NCBI GenBank assembly: GCA_016197365.1
Contig: JACPVS010000014.1
Coordinates: 62,001-126,000 of the forward strand
Direction of reading: 5' to 3'
DNA length: 64,000 nt
Source: Mycolicibacterium cosmeticum
GTDB lineage: Bacteria; Actinomycetota; Actinomycetes; Mycobacteriales; Mycobacteriaceae
The notes beneath the pieces were generated by a model that searched no databases, was not told where the DNA came from, and was given only the letters and a program-made list of their open reading frames with translations. Position numbers and translations under genes: made by a program. Positions 12,175 to 20,908 of this stretch are shown in pieces (position 1 is the stretch's first letter; every line of letters starts with the position of its first letter).

Positions 12175-13030
12175 CCTTGCGCTCCCGTCGCCGATCGCGC
12201 GGCTTCTGCATAAGTCGGCGCGAGGAACTCCATCTGCTCCATCACCAACTTGATTGCGGGGGCTGTTTGTCCGGTGGGTACTTGTACGTCACCAGCAGCC
12301 GCTTGATCGACGACCGCAGCTTGGCCCGGACGTCATCACGCACCGTCCAGTCCGTTTTGGTGTCACGCTGCATCACCGCCACCAAGTCCCGAGCGATCTG
12401 CGCCAGGACATCGTCGCCCTGGAATTCAACGGCCGACTCGTTCTGCGCGACGGCGTCGTAGAACGCCAATTCGTCCTGCGAAAGAGGTGGCGAGAAGATC
12501 TGTCCACGGTTCCCCTCGGCCGCGACTTCGCGGGCGAGATCGATCAACTCGGCGATGACCTCTGCAGAGGTCAATTGTTGATTGGTGTAGCGACGCATCA
12601 ACTCGGCGATCCGCTCGGAAAAGGCACGCTGACGCACGACATTACCCGTGGTGGACCGCGTTGCCTCCTCGGTGATGACCGCACGCAAAGCCTCGATCGC
12701 CAGATGCGGATTGGTCGCCGACTTCGCCTTGGTCTCGAACTCGGCATCCAACTCGTTCCGCGACGGCTTCGGCAGTCCGGCAGCTTGGTAGATGTCGACA
12801 ATCTCCCCCGACGCCGTCGACCCCGCGACGAGCGTCGACAGCATCCGCTTGAAGTCCTCGGGAATAGGCTTGCCTTCGGCCTGCCGAAGCTGCGCGTCGA
12901 ACTTAGCCAGGTAGATCCGGACTTCTTCATAGAACCGAACCGTCTGGCGCAACTTGTCCAGCGTCTCGTTGCCGGCGCAGAGCGCCCACGCGCGCGCCAG
13001 CTGGTTGGTCAGTAGCCGGTATCGCTCCTG
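12171..13030 (-). pseudogene. hsdR: Type I restriction enzyme HsdR subunit, C-terminal remnant, frameshifted
   Basis: About 280 residues survive of a subunit usually near 1000. The frame reads from a stop at 13031-13033 (RYRLLTNQLARAWALC) through RFYEEVRIYLAKFDAQLR to KRLLVTYKYPPDKQ, the DUF3387 tail of HsdR. The helicase and nuclease parts are missing. At a run of five C on the coding strand (plus 12258-12262) the frame breaks and stops at 12242. Shifting one base restores AIKLVMEQMEFLAPTYAE up to a stop at 12171. No hsdM or hsdS is in the window. In M. tuberculosis the same interval carries hsdS/hsdM genes. Confidence 0.8.
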
Positions 13031-13062
13031 TCACTCAAGTGATTCCGGGCCGGTGATTCACC

Positions 13063-13275
13063 GTGGCGGTGGCAACGTCGTTACGGTGCCCGACGCCGTA
13101 CAAAGTTGGTTTTCCCAAGGAACATCACGCACGGGCCGCGGTCCGCGCGATGTGCAGACGGGGCAAAAGAGGCAGAGGCAAGTACATCCCGCAGGTGCCA
13201 TACGAATGCGACTGCGGAATGTATCACCTCACCCATGCCGATCGTCGACCGAGCAGGCCGTCACATCGCGGATAA
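13063..13275 (+). CDS. Small phage-like CxCG protein of unknown function
   Basis: 70 residues from a GTG. The core CPTPYKVGFPKEHHARAAV and the end YECDCGMYHLTHAD resemble small proteins I associate with actinobacterial phages and mobile DNA (N-terminal CPTP, basic middle, C-terminal CxCG-x-x-HLT). Two cysteine pairs could bind a metal. The stop overlaps the ribosome site of the next gene. No function is known to me; it may equally be a relic. Confidence 0.5.
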   Translation: MAVATSLRCPTPYKVGFPKEHHARAAVRAMCRRGKRGRGKYIPQVPYECDCGMYHLTHADRRPSRPSHRG

Positions 13276-13283
13276 GGATCGAA

Positions 13284-13421
13284 ATGCTTTGGCCCATAGT
13301 AGCGTTCGCCGCTGCACTGTTGAGCTTGATCGGGCTTGTCGTCGCACTCATGTGGCGGTACGCAATCGGCATGACTGCGGCTGTGAAGGACGACCCGGCG
13401 CCGCGTGAAGACTCGCCATAG
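13284..13421 (+). CDS. 45-residue single-pass membrane microprotein
   Basis: ATG at 13284 is preceded by AAGGAT with ideal spacing. The product has one clear transmembrane helix (WPIVAFAAALLSLIGLVVAL) followed by a short polar tail ending DDPAPREDSP. It follows the previous small gene by eight bases and ends just before a strong hairpin at 13430. Ribosome site, helix and terminator together make it likely to be real. Function is unknown. Confidence 0.55.
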   Translation: MLWPIVAFAAALLSLIGLVVALMWRYAIGMTAAVKDDPAPREDSP

Positions 13422-13429
13422 CTGGGCCA

Positions 13430-13461
13430 GGAAAGCGATATCGCCGGCGACATCGCTTTCC
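13430..13461. terminator. Strong bidirectional hairpin at right edge of the island
   Basis: GGAAAGCGAT (13430-13439) pairs perfectly with ATCGCTTTCC (13452-13461). After one A/C mismatch, TCGCC pairs with GGCGA. There is no U-tract, as is usual in mycobacteria. It separates the small plus-strand genes from the convergent ycaQ-like gene and closes the low-GC island. Confidence 0.8.
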
Positions 13462-13473
13462 GCGCTCGAGTGT

Positions 13474-14670
13474 CTACACCCAGCGCCGCAGATCGCCCAC
13501 CAGATCCCCGCGATCCCCTACGCTCACCGCACCGACGCCCAGCCACGACGCCATCGACTGCAACTCGGCGGCGAGTGCCGGGGCCACCCGGGACCGGTCC
13601 TGGCCGTCCTCGGTGAAGGCACCGACCACATGCAACGCTCCCTCGGTGCGCTTGAGATCCACCCGGCCCACCAGTTCCCCGTCGAGCAGGAAAGGCCAGA
13701 CGTAGTAACCGAATTGGCGCTTCGGTGCCGGCACGTAGATCTCGATGCGATACCGGAAATTGAACAGCCGCTCCACCCGGGGCCGGAAGAAGATCAGCGG
13801 GTCGAACGGGCACAGCAGCGCCGTACCCCGGTCGACACGCGGGATCCGGACACCGGCACGCAGGTAGGCGGGCGCACCGTCGATGTCCACCTCTTCGAGG
13901 AGACCCTCGGCGACCAACGCCGCCACGGTGGGTTTGCTCTGCTTCGGGTTCAGCCGAAAGTAGTCCCGCAGATCCGTCTCGGTCGCCACCCCGAGCGCAC
14001 CGGCCGCACGCAAGATCAACTCCCGCAACGCTTCCTGATCGTCCACGTTGCGGGCCAGCACCTCCGGCGGCAGCACCTTCTCGGTGAGGTCGTAGTGCCG
14101 CGCAAAGCCCACCCGCGTCGCCGTCGTCAACCGACCCGACGCGAACAGGGCCTCGGCCACCCACTTGGTGTCGCTGCGGTCCCACCACGGACCTTTGCGC
14201 CCGCGAGGCTCGGATTCCAGATGCGCCTCGATCTGTCCGGCCGTCGAGGGCCCCAAGGTGTCGACGGCGGCGATCACGTCCTCCGCCAGCCGCTTGTTGT
14301 TGCGCACGATCTCGGTGCCCCAGCGGCCGTGGGTGTACTCCCGCATCCGCCACCGCAGCAGCGGCCAGTCCTCCACGGCCATCAGCGCGGCCTCGTGGGC
14401 CCAGTACTCGACCAGCAGCCGCGGCGCCCGCGCGCTGTGACTCCACGCGGCCCTGTCCAACACGTCGCGGTCGTAGGCGCCGAGCCTGCTGAACACCGGC
14501 GCATAATGGGCGCGCACGCACACAGACACCGAATCCAGTTGCAACACCTGGATTCTGGAGATCAGGCGTTTCAGGTGCGCGCGGGTGACCGCACCCGCGG
14601 GCCGCGGTTCATGGAAGCCTTGCGCGGCGGCGGCGACGCGACGGGCCTGTGCAAGCGTCAGAGAAGGCAC
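13474..14670 (-). CDS. YcaQ/AlkX-family DNA crosslink-repair glycosylase (HTH_42)
   Basis: 398 residues with three winged-helix segments, the HTH_42 fold. The active-site motif Gln44-Leu-Asp46 (LQLDSVSV) places it in the Q-hydrophobic-D group typified by E. coli YcaQ, which unhooks interstrand crosslinks and removes N7-alkylguanine adducts. The middle contains RSDTKWVAEALF and the C-terminal part FDPLIFFRPRVERLF, both typical of the family. It lies between the island and the thyA operon. The repair role is inferred from family. Confidence 0.85.
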   Translation of the reverse strand: MPSLTLAQARRVAAAAQGFHEPRPAGAVTRAHLKRLISRIQVLQLDSVSVCVRAHYAPVFSRLGAYDRDVLDRAAWSHSARAPRLLVEYWAHEAALMAVEDWPLLRWRMREYTHGRWGTEIVRNNKRLAEDVIAAVDTLGPSTAGQIEAHLESEPRGRKGPWWDRSDTKWVAEALFASGRLTTATRVGFARHYDLTEKVLPPEVLARNVDDQEALRELILRAAGALGVATETDLRDYFRLNPKQSKPTVAALVAEGLLEEVDIDGAPAYLRAGVRIPRVDRGTALLCPFDPLIFFRPRVERLFNFRYRIEIYVPAPKRQFGYYVWPFLLDGELVGRVDLKRTEGALHVVGAFTEDGQDRSRVAPALAAELQSMASWLGVGAVSVGDRGDLVGDLRRWV

Positions 14671-14684
14671 CGGGCCATCGTTCC

Positions 14685-15356
14685 CTATGCCACCGACAAC
14701 ACGGACACGTCGAGGAAGACCACGGCTTGCGCCCAGGACAACCGGTCCAGCACCGGGTCATACCCGGTTCCCGGGATGTCGCCGGTCGCCGGGTCGGTGA
14801 ACGCGTGTCGGCCCTCGCTGTACACGGTGGTCTGCCATCGCGCCCCGGACGCGGTCATCTCGTGTTGGAAATCCGCGACGTCGGCCGCCGGAATGTAGGG
14901 GTCCAGCGCCCCGGAGATCGACAACACCTCGGCGTGCACGGCGCCGGAGGAAGCGGGCGACGAGGTGCGCAGCAGCCCGTGGAAGCTCACCACCGCCCGC
15001 ACCTGCGCTCCGCTGCGTGCGAGCTCCAGAGCGCACTGACCGCCGAAGCAGTACCCGATCGCTCCGATGCGTGCCGCGTCGACGTCGTCTCGGGCGGCCA
15101 GGGCGTCGAAGGCCGCTCGCACCCGGACCCGGAGCTCGGCCGGGTCGTTCTGCAGCGCCAGGAAGTGCGGTCCGCTCTCCTCGCGGCTCAGCTCGCGGCC
15201 GACGCCGTACACGTCGGGTGCCAGCGCCACGTAACCGAGTGCGGCCAGGTCATCGGCGCGCCGGCGCACCAGGTCCCCGAGCCCCAGCGCGGAATGCATC
15301 ACGAGCACCCCGGGATGCGGACCGGGGCCGGCGGGGACGGAGAGATACGCCGTCAT
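14685..15356 (-). CDS. Dienelactone hydrolase-family alpha/beta hydrolase, coupled to dfrA
   Basis: 223 residues. The nucleophile elbow is GYCFGG (Cys nucleophile, as in dienelactone hydrolases rather than Ser esterases), the acid lies in SGALDPYIP and the histidine in GRHAFTD. The start shares ATGA with the dfrA stop, making it the third gene of thyA-dfrA-hydrolase. A paralogue lies just beyond thyA on the other strand. Substrate unknown. Confidence 0.85.
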   Translation of the reverse strand: MTAYLSVPAGPGPHPGVLVMHSALGLGDLVRRRADDLAALGYVALAPDVYGVGRELSREESGPHFLALQNDPAELRVRVRAAFDALAARDDVDAARIGAIGYCFGGQCALELARSGAQVRAVVSFHGLLRTSSPASSGAVHAEVLSISGALDPYIPAADVADFQHEMTASGARWQTTVYSEGRHAFTDPATGDIPGTGYDPVLDRLSWAQAVVFLDVSVLSVA

Positions 15357-15817
15357 GCGCGGCGGTAGCTGCAGAACCGGTAGCGCAGCCCGGAGCTGCT
15401 GGTCAGCCAATCACCGCGATCGACCGTCCAAGTGTCGTCGAGGACCGGTGCGAACGCGTCGCCGTCCACGTCCACGTCGATCTCGGTGACCTCGAGGCGA
15501 TCCGCCGACGGCAGCGCCAGGGCGTACAGCTGGGCGCCGCCGATCACCCAGCCGTCCAGGTCGGCGGGCAACGCGCTGATCACTTCGGCCCCGTCGGGGG
15601 CATAGCTCGCGTCACGGGTCACCACGACGTTCCGACGTCCGGGCAGCGGGCGCACTTTGGCCGGCAGCGACTCCCAGGTGAACCGGCCCATGATCACCGG
15701 CTGCCCCATCGTCAGTTCCTTGAACCGGGCCTGGTCCTCCGGCAGACGCCACGGGATGCCGTTGTCGCGGCCGATCACCCCGGAGGTGGACTGGGCCCAG
15801 ATCAGCCTCAATGTCAT
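15353..15817 (-). CDS. dfrA: Dihydrofolate reductase
   Basis: Reduces dihydrofolate with NADPH, regenerating the cofactor consumed by ThyA. 154 residues, with [31 protein letters not shown], and WVIGGAQLY all in place. The NADPH loop reads GRFTW, with Phe where M. tuberculosis has Arg (GRRTW); other rapid growers vary here too. The start shares ATGA with thyA. Target of trimethoprim-type antifolates by family. Confidence 0.95.
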   Translation of the reverse strand: MTLRLIWAQSTSGVIGRDNGIPWRLPEDQARFKELTMGQPVIMGRFTWESLPAKVRPLPGRRNVVVTRDASYAPDGAEVISALPADLDGWVIGGAQLYALALPSADRLEVTEIDVDVDGDAFAPVLDDTWTVDRGDWLTSSSGLRYRFCSYRRA

Positions 15818-16614
15818 ACGGCGACGGGTGCCTTGATCCCCGGATGCGGATCATAGTTCTTGAACTCGACGTCCTCGTAGGTGTAGTCGAAGATCGAATC
15901 ACGCTGAGCAAGAATCAGTTCCGGATACGGACGCGGATCGCGGGAAAGCTGCAGAGTCACCTGCTCGACGTGATTGTCGTAGATGTGGCAGTCCCCCCCG
16001 GTCCAGACGAACTCCCCTACCCCGAGTCCTGCCTGAGCGGCCATCATGTGGGTCAGCAGCGCGTAACTGGCGATGTTGAACGGCACCCCGAGGAACAGGT
16101 CGGCGCTGCGCTGGTACAGCTGGCAACTCAGCCGCCCGTCGGCCACGTAGAACTGGAAGAACGCGTGGCACGGGGGCAGCGCCATCTGCGGAATCTCCCC
16201 GACATTCCATGCCGACACGATGTTGCGCCGCGAGTCAGGATCGCGCTTCAGCAGCTGCAGCGCCGCACTGATCTGGTCGATGTGCTCACCCGACGGGGTC
16301 GGCCACGACCGCCACTGAACGCCGTACACCGGGCCCAGATCGCCTGTCTCGGAAGCCCATTCGTCCCAGATGGTGACGCCGTGGTCCTGCAGCCAGCGCA
16401 CGTTGGAGTCGCCACGCAGGAACCACAGCAACTCGTAGACGATGGACTTGGTGTGCACCTTCTTGGTGGTGATCAGCGGGAAGCCGGCGTTCAGGTCGTA
16501 ACGCATCTGATGCCCGAACAGGCTGCGGGTACCGGTACCTGTGCGATCGGATTTCGGCGTGCCCCGCTCCAACACCAGGCGCAGCAGATCCTCGTAAGGC
16601 GTCGCAATCGGCAC
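15814..16614 (-). CDS. thyA: Thymidylate synthase (folate-dependent, ThyA type)
   Basis: Methylates dUMP to dTMP using methylene-tetrahydrofolate. 266 residues from the GTG at 16614 ([11 protein letters not shown]); another GTG two codons upstream (16620) is possible. The catalytic cysteine is in [10 protein letters not shown], with RRNIVSAWN and the [17 protein letters not shown] block also present. First gene of the thyA-dfrA-hydrolase operon, divergent from a second dienelactone hydrolase. Confidence 0.95.
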   Translation of the reverse strand: MPIATPYEDLLRLVLERGTPKSDRTGTGTRSLFGHQMRYDLNAGFPLITTKKVHTKSIVYELLWFLRGDSNVRWLQDHGVTIWDEWASETGDLGPVYGVQWRSWPTPSGEHIDQISAALQLLKRDPDSRRNIVSAWNVGEIPQMALPPCHAFFQFYVADGRLSCQLYQRSADLFLGVPFNIASYALLTHMMAAQAGLGVGEFVWTGGDCHIYDNHVEQVTLQLSRDPRPYPELILAQRDSIFDYTYEDVEFKNYDPHPGIKAPVAV

Positions 16615-16656
16615 GCCCACAGCTTACGTCTGGACGGCAGGAGTAGAACGGACCCC

Positions 16657-17406
16657 ATGCCGATCACCCAAGACACGATCACCACCGCCGACGGCGTCTG
16701 CCCCGTCGCCGTCGCCACCCCCGAGGGAACGGGCCCGTGGCCCGCGGTCGTCCTGTACCCCGACGCCGGTGGCCTACGCCCCACCATGCAGGAGATGGCC
16801 GCCAAGCTGGCCGGCTTCGGCTACGTCGTCCTGGTGCCCGACGTCTACTACCGCACCCCGGGCTGGGGCCCCTTCGACCTGAACACGGTGTTCGGCGACC
16901 AGGAGCAGCGCAAGCAACTCTTCGAACTGATGGGCACGCTGACCCCGGAGATCTTCGCGGCCGACGCCGAGGCCTTCTTCGACTACCTGGCGGCGCGCCC
17001 CGACGTGACCGGTGAGAAGTTCGGCACCACCGGTTACTGCATGGGCGGACGGGCATCTCTGATCGTCGCGACCCGGGTGCCCGAGCGCGTCGCGGCAGCG
17101 CTGTCCTTCCACGGCGGCCGGATCGCGGTCGCGGACGATCCGGACAGCCCGCATCTGCTGGCCGACAAGATCCAGGCCGTGGTGTACGTCGGTGCCGCCG
17201 AGAACGACGCCTCCTTCACCGAGGACGACGGCAAACGTCTCGAGGATGCGCTGAGCGGGGCTGCCGTCGAGCACACCATCGAGTTCTATTCCGCCGCGCA
17301 CGGTTTCGCGGTGCCCGATCATTCCGCGGTGTACGACGAGGCCGCCGCGCAGCGCCATTGGGAGAACACCGAGCGGGTATTCGGGGCCGCTTTGGCTCCG
17401 GCCTAG
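16657..17406 (+). CDS. Dienelactone hydrolase-family protein
   Basis: 249 residues. The Cys nucleophile elbow is GYCMGG, the histidine lies in AAHGFAVPD, and the fold signature VVLYPDAGGLRP starts the core. ATG at 16657 follows GGCAGGAG by 13 bases. It diverges from thyA with about 40 bases between them and is the positional counterpart of Rv2765. It is a distant paralogue of the hydrolase at 14685-15356, so two such enzymes flank the folate genes. Confidence 0.88.
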   Translation: MPITQDTITTADGVCPVAVATPEGTGPWPAVVLYPDAGGLRPTMQEMAAKLAGFGYVVLVPDVYYRTPGWGPFDLNTVFGDQEQRKQLFELMGTLTPEIFAADAEAFFDYLAARPDVTGEKFGTTGYCMGGRASLIVATRVPERVAAALSFHGGRIAVADDPDSPHLLADKIQAVVYVGAAENDASFTEDDGKRLEDALSGAAVEHTIEFYSAAHGFAVPDHSAVYDEAAAQRHWENTERVFGAALAPA

Positions 17407-17428
17407 CCGGTAAGCGACGATTGACCGC

Positions 17429-18346
17429 GTGTACGACCAGCCCAGCACGTTCGAACCCGATCCCGGCGAATCGGGATTCCGCATCGACCCGGTACTCGCA
17501 CGCAGCTGGCTGCTGGTCAACGGTGCCCAGTACGACCGCTTCGCCCCGGCCGCGCGGTCCCGGGCCGACGTGGTCATCCTCGACATCGAGGACGCCGTCG
17601 CTCCCAAGGACAAGGATTCCGCGCGCGCCAACGTGGTGCGCTGGCTGGCTGAGGGCAACACCGACTGGGTCCGGATCAACGGGTTCGGCACGCCGTGGTG
17701 GGCCGATGACCTGGAGATGCTCAGCGGCACCGCGGTCGGTGGCGTCATGCTCGCCATGGTCGAGTCGGTGGACCACGTCACCGAAACCGCCCGCCGACTG
17801 CCGGATGTGCCGATCGTCGCGCTGGTCGAAACGGCGCGCGGACTGGAACGCATCACCGAGATCGCCGCGGCCAAGGGCACCTTCCGGCTGGCGTTCGGCA
17901 TCGGCGACTTCCGCCGCGACACCGGTTTCGGGGACAACCCCGCCACGCTGGCCTACGCCCGGTCCCGCTTCACCATCGCCGCCAAGGCCGCTCAGCTGCC
18001 CAGCGCCATCGACGGGCCGACGGTCGGGTCCAGCGCCCGCAAGCTCAGCGAGGCCACGGCCGTGTCGGCCGAGTTCGGTATGACGGGCAAGATCTGCCTC
18101 ACCCCGGAACAGTGCGCCACGGTGAACGAGGGGCTGTCCCCCTCGCAAGAGGAAATCAGCTGGGCGCGAGAGTTTTTCGCCGAGTTTCAGCGTGACGGTG
18201 GCGAAATCCGCAACGGTTCGGATCTACCGCGTATCGCGCGCGCCGACAAGATCCTGGACCTCGCCAAGGCTTACGGGATCCACGAGTCCGAGTTCGGCGA
18301 CGATCCGGACCATGTGCCCGCACCGTCGGACACGTTCCACTACTGA
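17429..18346 (+). CDS. CitE-like HpcH/HpaI aldolase/citrate lyase beta-family protein
   Basis: 305 residues, TIM-barrel CitE fold. The N-terminal SWLLVNGAQYDRF, the metal-site region VVILDIEDAV and P-loop-like VALVETARGLERI are characteristic, followed by FGIGDFRRDTG. CitE-like proteins cleave or form short acyl-CoA malyl or citramalyl esters; stand-alone forms have varied roles. Start is GTG at 17429, 22 bases after the hydrolase. The 3' end overlaps the convergent membrane gene by seven bases. Confidence 0.82.
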   Translation: MYDQPSTFEPDPGESGFRIDPVLARSWLLVNGAQYDRFAPAARSRADVVILDIEDAVAPKDKDSARANVVRWLAEGNTDWVRINGFGTPWWADDLEMLSGTAVGGVMLAMVESVDHVTETARRLPDVPIVALVETARGLERITEIAAAKGTFRLAFGIGDFRRDTGFGDNPATLAYARSRFTIAAKAAQLPSAIDGPTVGSSARKLSEATAVSAEFGMTGKICLTPEQCATVNEGLSPSQEEISWAREFFAEFQRDGGEIRNGSDLPRIARADKILDLAKAYGIHESEFGDDPDHVPAPSDTFHY

Positions 18347-18798
18347 TTGTCGTCGTGGCGGTGCAGAAATGACTGCACTGCGCGCGTTATCCCGCGGCCG
18401 GCGTAGATTCCTGCTGCCAACGACACGATGACCATCGCGATGAACATCACCAGCCAGTTCGAGCGGCTGTGGCTGACGTTCCACCAGATGAAGGTGAACA
18501 GCAGGGCACAGACGAACACCACGATGTCGCGCCAGTTCCCCCGGTAGGACATCGCCGCGTCGCGGATCTCCCGCGTGCGTTCGCCGGCGGTGATCAGCTC
18601 GTCGATGCGCTGATCGATGCTGGCCTGCAGCCGTTCCCGTCGTTCCACCTGCTCCGGCGGAATCCGTTCGAGCAGGTCGAGATCCTTGGTGATCATCGCC
18701 CGCACGTCCGGCGGTTTGAGATTGCCCGCAATGACCCCCAGCATGGCGCCTCCGGCGATCGGCGCGGCTCCGAGGGCTAGTTCAGCGATGCCAGGCAT
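18340..18798 (-). CDS. Conserved membrane protein, unknown function
   Basis: 152 residues. A hydrophobic N-terminus (IAELALGAAPIAGGAMLGVIAG) leads to a polar helical middle (about residues 30-88, rich in charged residues and likely coiled) and two adjacent membrane helices (IVVFVCALLFTFIWW and WLVMFIAMVIVSLAAGIYA), ending in a His/Asp-rich tail. It starts ten bases after the TetR gene stop and is probably co-transcribed with it. I do not recognise the family. Confidence 0.75.
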   Translation of the reverse strand: MPGIAELALGAAPIAGGAMLGVIAGNLKPPDVRAMITKDLDLLERIPPEQVERRERLQASIDQRIDELITAGERTREIRDAAMSYRGNWRDIVVFVCALLFTFIWWNVSHSRSNWLVMFIAMVIVSLAAGIYAGRGITRAVQSFLHRHDDNQ

Positions 18799-18808
18799 AG
18801 CGGCGAGC

Positions 18809-19420
18809 CTACCGTCCGCGTCGGTTTTGACGCAGGGACTCGATCCGCTGGGCCAGCATGGCCGTCCACTCGGCGACGTACTCCTCGTCCGGGGTGTCGA
18901 CCTGCGCAGTGCGGAACACGATGTGGCTGACCCGCTTTCCCAGCAGGGCGTTCACGCCGAAGGCGGCGACCCGACGACCATCGGCCGACGCCAGATCCGG
19001 CGCGCATGCCGCGAGCCAGTCGGCGAGTTCGGAGTACAACCCCTCGACCAGGGCGGCGTAGGCGTCCTGCACCCGGGTGGAATCCTCGGCCGGGGTCCGC
19101 GCGGCGACCTGCAGGAACTCGCTCTCCCTATCCAGAACGTTGAACAGGTAGCGACACAGCAAGGTCAGCTCGGTGCGCAGGTCCCCCAGACCGGCGAACA
19201 GTGCGCTGATATCGCGCATGGCCCGGCGCCGGTCCAGCTGACGGTCGATGCCCGCGGCGAGCAGGGCTTCCTTGGACTTGAAGTGGTTGTAGAGCGCGCC
19301 ACAGCCAGGAACCAGACCGGCGGCCTTCTCGATCTGATTGATGCTGGTAGCCCGGTAACCCTGCGCGCCGAACAGCCGCATGCCCTCGTTGACCAGTCGT
19401 TCCTTCGTCGAGATGTCCAC
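18809..19420 (-). CDS. TetR-family transcriptional regulator
   Basis: 203 residues. The N-terminal helix-turn-helix reads KERLVNEGMRLFGAQGYRAT, SINQIEKAAGLVPG, ALYNHFKSKEALL, the canonical TetR pattern; the rest is an all-helical ligand domain. I used the GTG at 19420, since no ATG gives a complete DNA-binding domain. It diverges from the ABC1-kinase / P450 / epimerase genes across a 69-base AT-rich gap, and probably controls them and itself. Confidence 0.88.
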   Translation of the reverse strand: MDISTKERLVNEGMRLFGAQGYRATSINQIEKAAGLVPGCGALYNHFKSKEALLAAGIDRQLDRRRAMRDISALFAGLGDLRTELTLLCRYLFNVLDRESEFLQVAARTPAEDSTRVQDAYAALVEGLYSELADWLAACAPDLASADGRRVAAFGVNALLGKRVSHIVFRTAQVDTPDEEYVAEWTAMLAQRIESLRQNRRGR

Positions 19421-19489
19421 CCTTGACCATCCATAAGTGAGTACATATATTCGGTAGGACCACACTATACAACGGGCGGGAGCAGCACG
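19421..19489. promoter_or_regulatory. Divergent promoter region between tetR and the ABC1-kinase operon
   Basis: 69 bases, much more AT-rich than its surroundings (GTACATATATTCGG). TATACA at 19466-19471 could be the -10 of the plus-strand operon, although it is only about 20 bases from the ATG. On the minus strand TATATG near 19445 may serve tetR. A ribosome site GGGCGGGAG precedes the ATG at 19490. I could not find a clean palindromic TetR operator by eye. Confidence 0.45.
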
Positions 19490-20908
19490 ATGGCAGGTGA
19501 CGTGCCGCGCGGCCGGATACGCCGCACGATGCCCGTGGCAGGATTCACCGCCCGCGCCGCCGGTGGACGGGTGGTGGCCGGTCTGCGCGAGAAAACAGGC
19601 GACGCCGGCGCGGTCGAACGCTTCCATGAGCGCACTGCCGAGCGGTACGCGGACCTGCTCGGCCACTCCAAGGGTGTGCTGATGAAAGCCGGCCAGTTGG
19701 TGTCCATGGTGGATCCCGCGGCCGTCGGCGTCGGCGAGCTCACGCCCTATCAGAGAGCGCTGACCCGGCTTCAGGCCGACGCCCCTCCGATGGATCCCGC
19801 GCTGGCCCGCCGCGTCCTGGAGGACGAGCTCGGCCGCCCCGTCGGCGACGTGTTCGCCGACTTCGGCAGCGAACCGATGGCCGCGGCGTCGATAGGGCAG
19901 GTGCATCGCGCGACGCTGCACGACGGCCGCCGGGTCGCGGTGAAGATCCAATATCCCGGTGTGGCACAGGCCATCCGCGACGATCTGTCCAACACCGAGT
20001 TGCTGTCGACCGTCTTCCGGTTCGCCGCGGGCGCGGCAGGCACCTTGGGCGCGGCGCTGCCCGATATCGGCGAGGCCGCAGCCGAGATTTCGGCGCGTAT
20101 CTCCGAAGAGCTCGACTACCGGCAAGAGGCGGCCCACATCACTGCCTTCGCCGACCTGTACCGCGGGCACCCGTTCATCCGGGTGCCCGACGTCGTTCCC
20201 GAAGCCTCGGCCGATCGCGTTCTGACCATGACGTACCTCGACGGATGGGATTGGGGCGCAGCCCAAGACGCCGACCAGCACCTCAAGGACACCTGGGCCG
20301 AGGTGCTCACGCGGTTCATCACCGGCTCCTATCGCCACGGGAACCTGTTCCATGCCGATCCGCACCCCGGCAACTACCGGTTCGGCGAGGACGGCTCCGT
20401 GGGTTTCCTCGACTTCGGTTGTGTGAAGGTCCTGACCGAAACCCAACGCCGCCGCATCGTGAACATGATGCACACCGCGGTCAATCGGCGCAAAGACGAC
20501 CTACGCAGGCTGATGGTCGAAAGTGGATTCCTGACAATGGATTCCACCCTCACCACCGATGAGACCTTCCAGTGGTACGCGGGCATCATCCATGAAGTCC
20601 TCGGCCCCCAACCGGCGACCTATGGCGAGGAATCGTCCGCCCGTGCCATCGAATACCTCATCGACGTGCGGTCCGCCGATCACCCCATGCGCAGGATGAC
20701 AGTGCCACCGGACTTCGTGTTCTTCTCCCGACTCAACCTGTCGATGAATGCGATCCTGTCGACACTGCATGCCACCTACGACGCCCGGGCCATGCTCGAC
20801 GACATGGACGGCGCCGCAGAGCCGGTCAGCGATCTCGGACGGCAGCACGTCGCCTGGGTCAGGGAGCGCGGCCTGCCATTCGGACTGGAGCAGCATGACC
20901 AGCGCTGA
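19490..20908 (+). CDS. ABC1/UbiB-family atypical protein kinase-like protein
   Basis: 472 residues. The family-specific KxGQ motif is Lys66-Ala-Gly-Gln69 (LMKAGQLVSM), the alanine-rich loop is AAASIGQVHRA (131-141), the VAIK lysine is Lys152 (VAVKIQYPG), and HADPHPGNYR and LDFG provide the catalytic and metal-binding loops. Such ATPase/kinases support lipid-soluble isoprenoid pathways in other bacteria. It overlaps the P450 gene by 14 bases, so the two probably act on the same lipophilic product. Confidence 0.88.
   Translation: MAGDVPRGRIRRTMPVAGFTARAAGGRVVAGLREKTGDAGAVERFHERTAERYADLLGHSKGVLMKAGQLVSMVDPAAVGVGELTPYQRALTRLQADAPPMDPALARRVLEDELGRPVGDVFADFGSEPMAAASIGQVHRATLHDGRRVAVKIQYPGVAQAIRDDLSNTELLSTVFRFAAGAAGTLGAALPDIGEAAAEISARISEELDYRQEAAHITAFADLYRGHPFIRVPDVVPEASADRVLTMTYLDGWDWGAAQDADQHLKDTWAEVLTRFITGSYRHGNLFHADPHPGNYRFGEDGSVGFLDFGCVKVLTETQRRRIVNMMHTAVNRRKDDLRRLMVESGFLTMDSTLTTDETFQWYAGIIHEVLGPQPATYGEESSARAIEYLIDVRSADHPMRRMTVPPDFVFFSRLNLSMNAILSTLHATYDARAMLDDMDGAAEPVSDLGRQHVAWVRERGLPFGLEQHDQR

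Noticed and set aside
12954..13421. 155-codon plus frame covering the hsdR remnant edge and the microprotein
   Set aside because: Only its last 45 codons have a ribosome site and a protein-like membrane helix; the rest is antisense to hsdR or overlaps the CxCG gene.
18809..20473. 554-codon continuous minus frame that would fuse tetR to a long upstream part
   Set aside because: Only the last 203 codons look like a protein (TetR); the upstream part is antisense to the ABC1-kinase gene.
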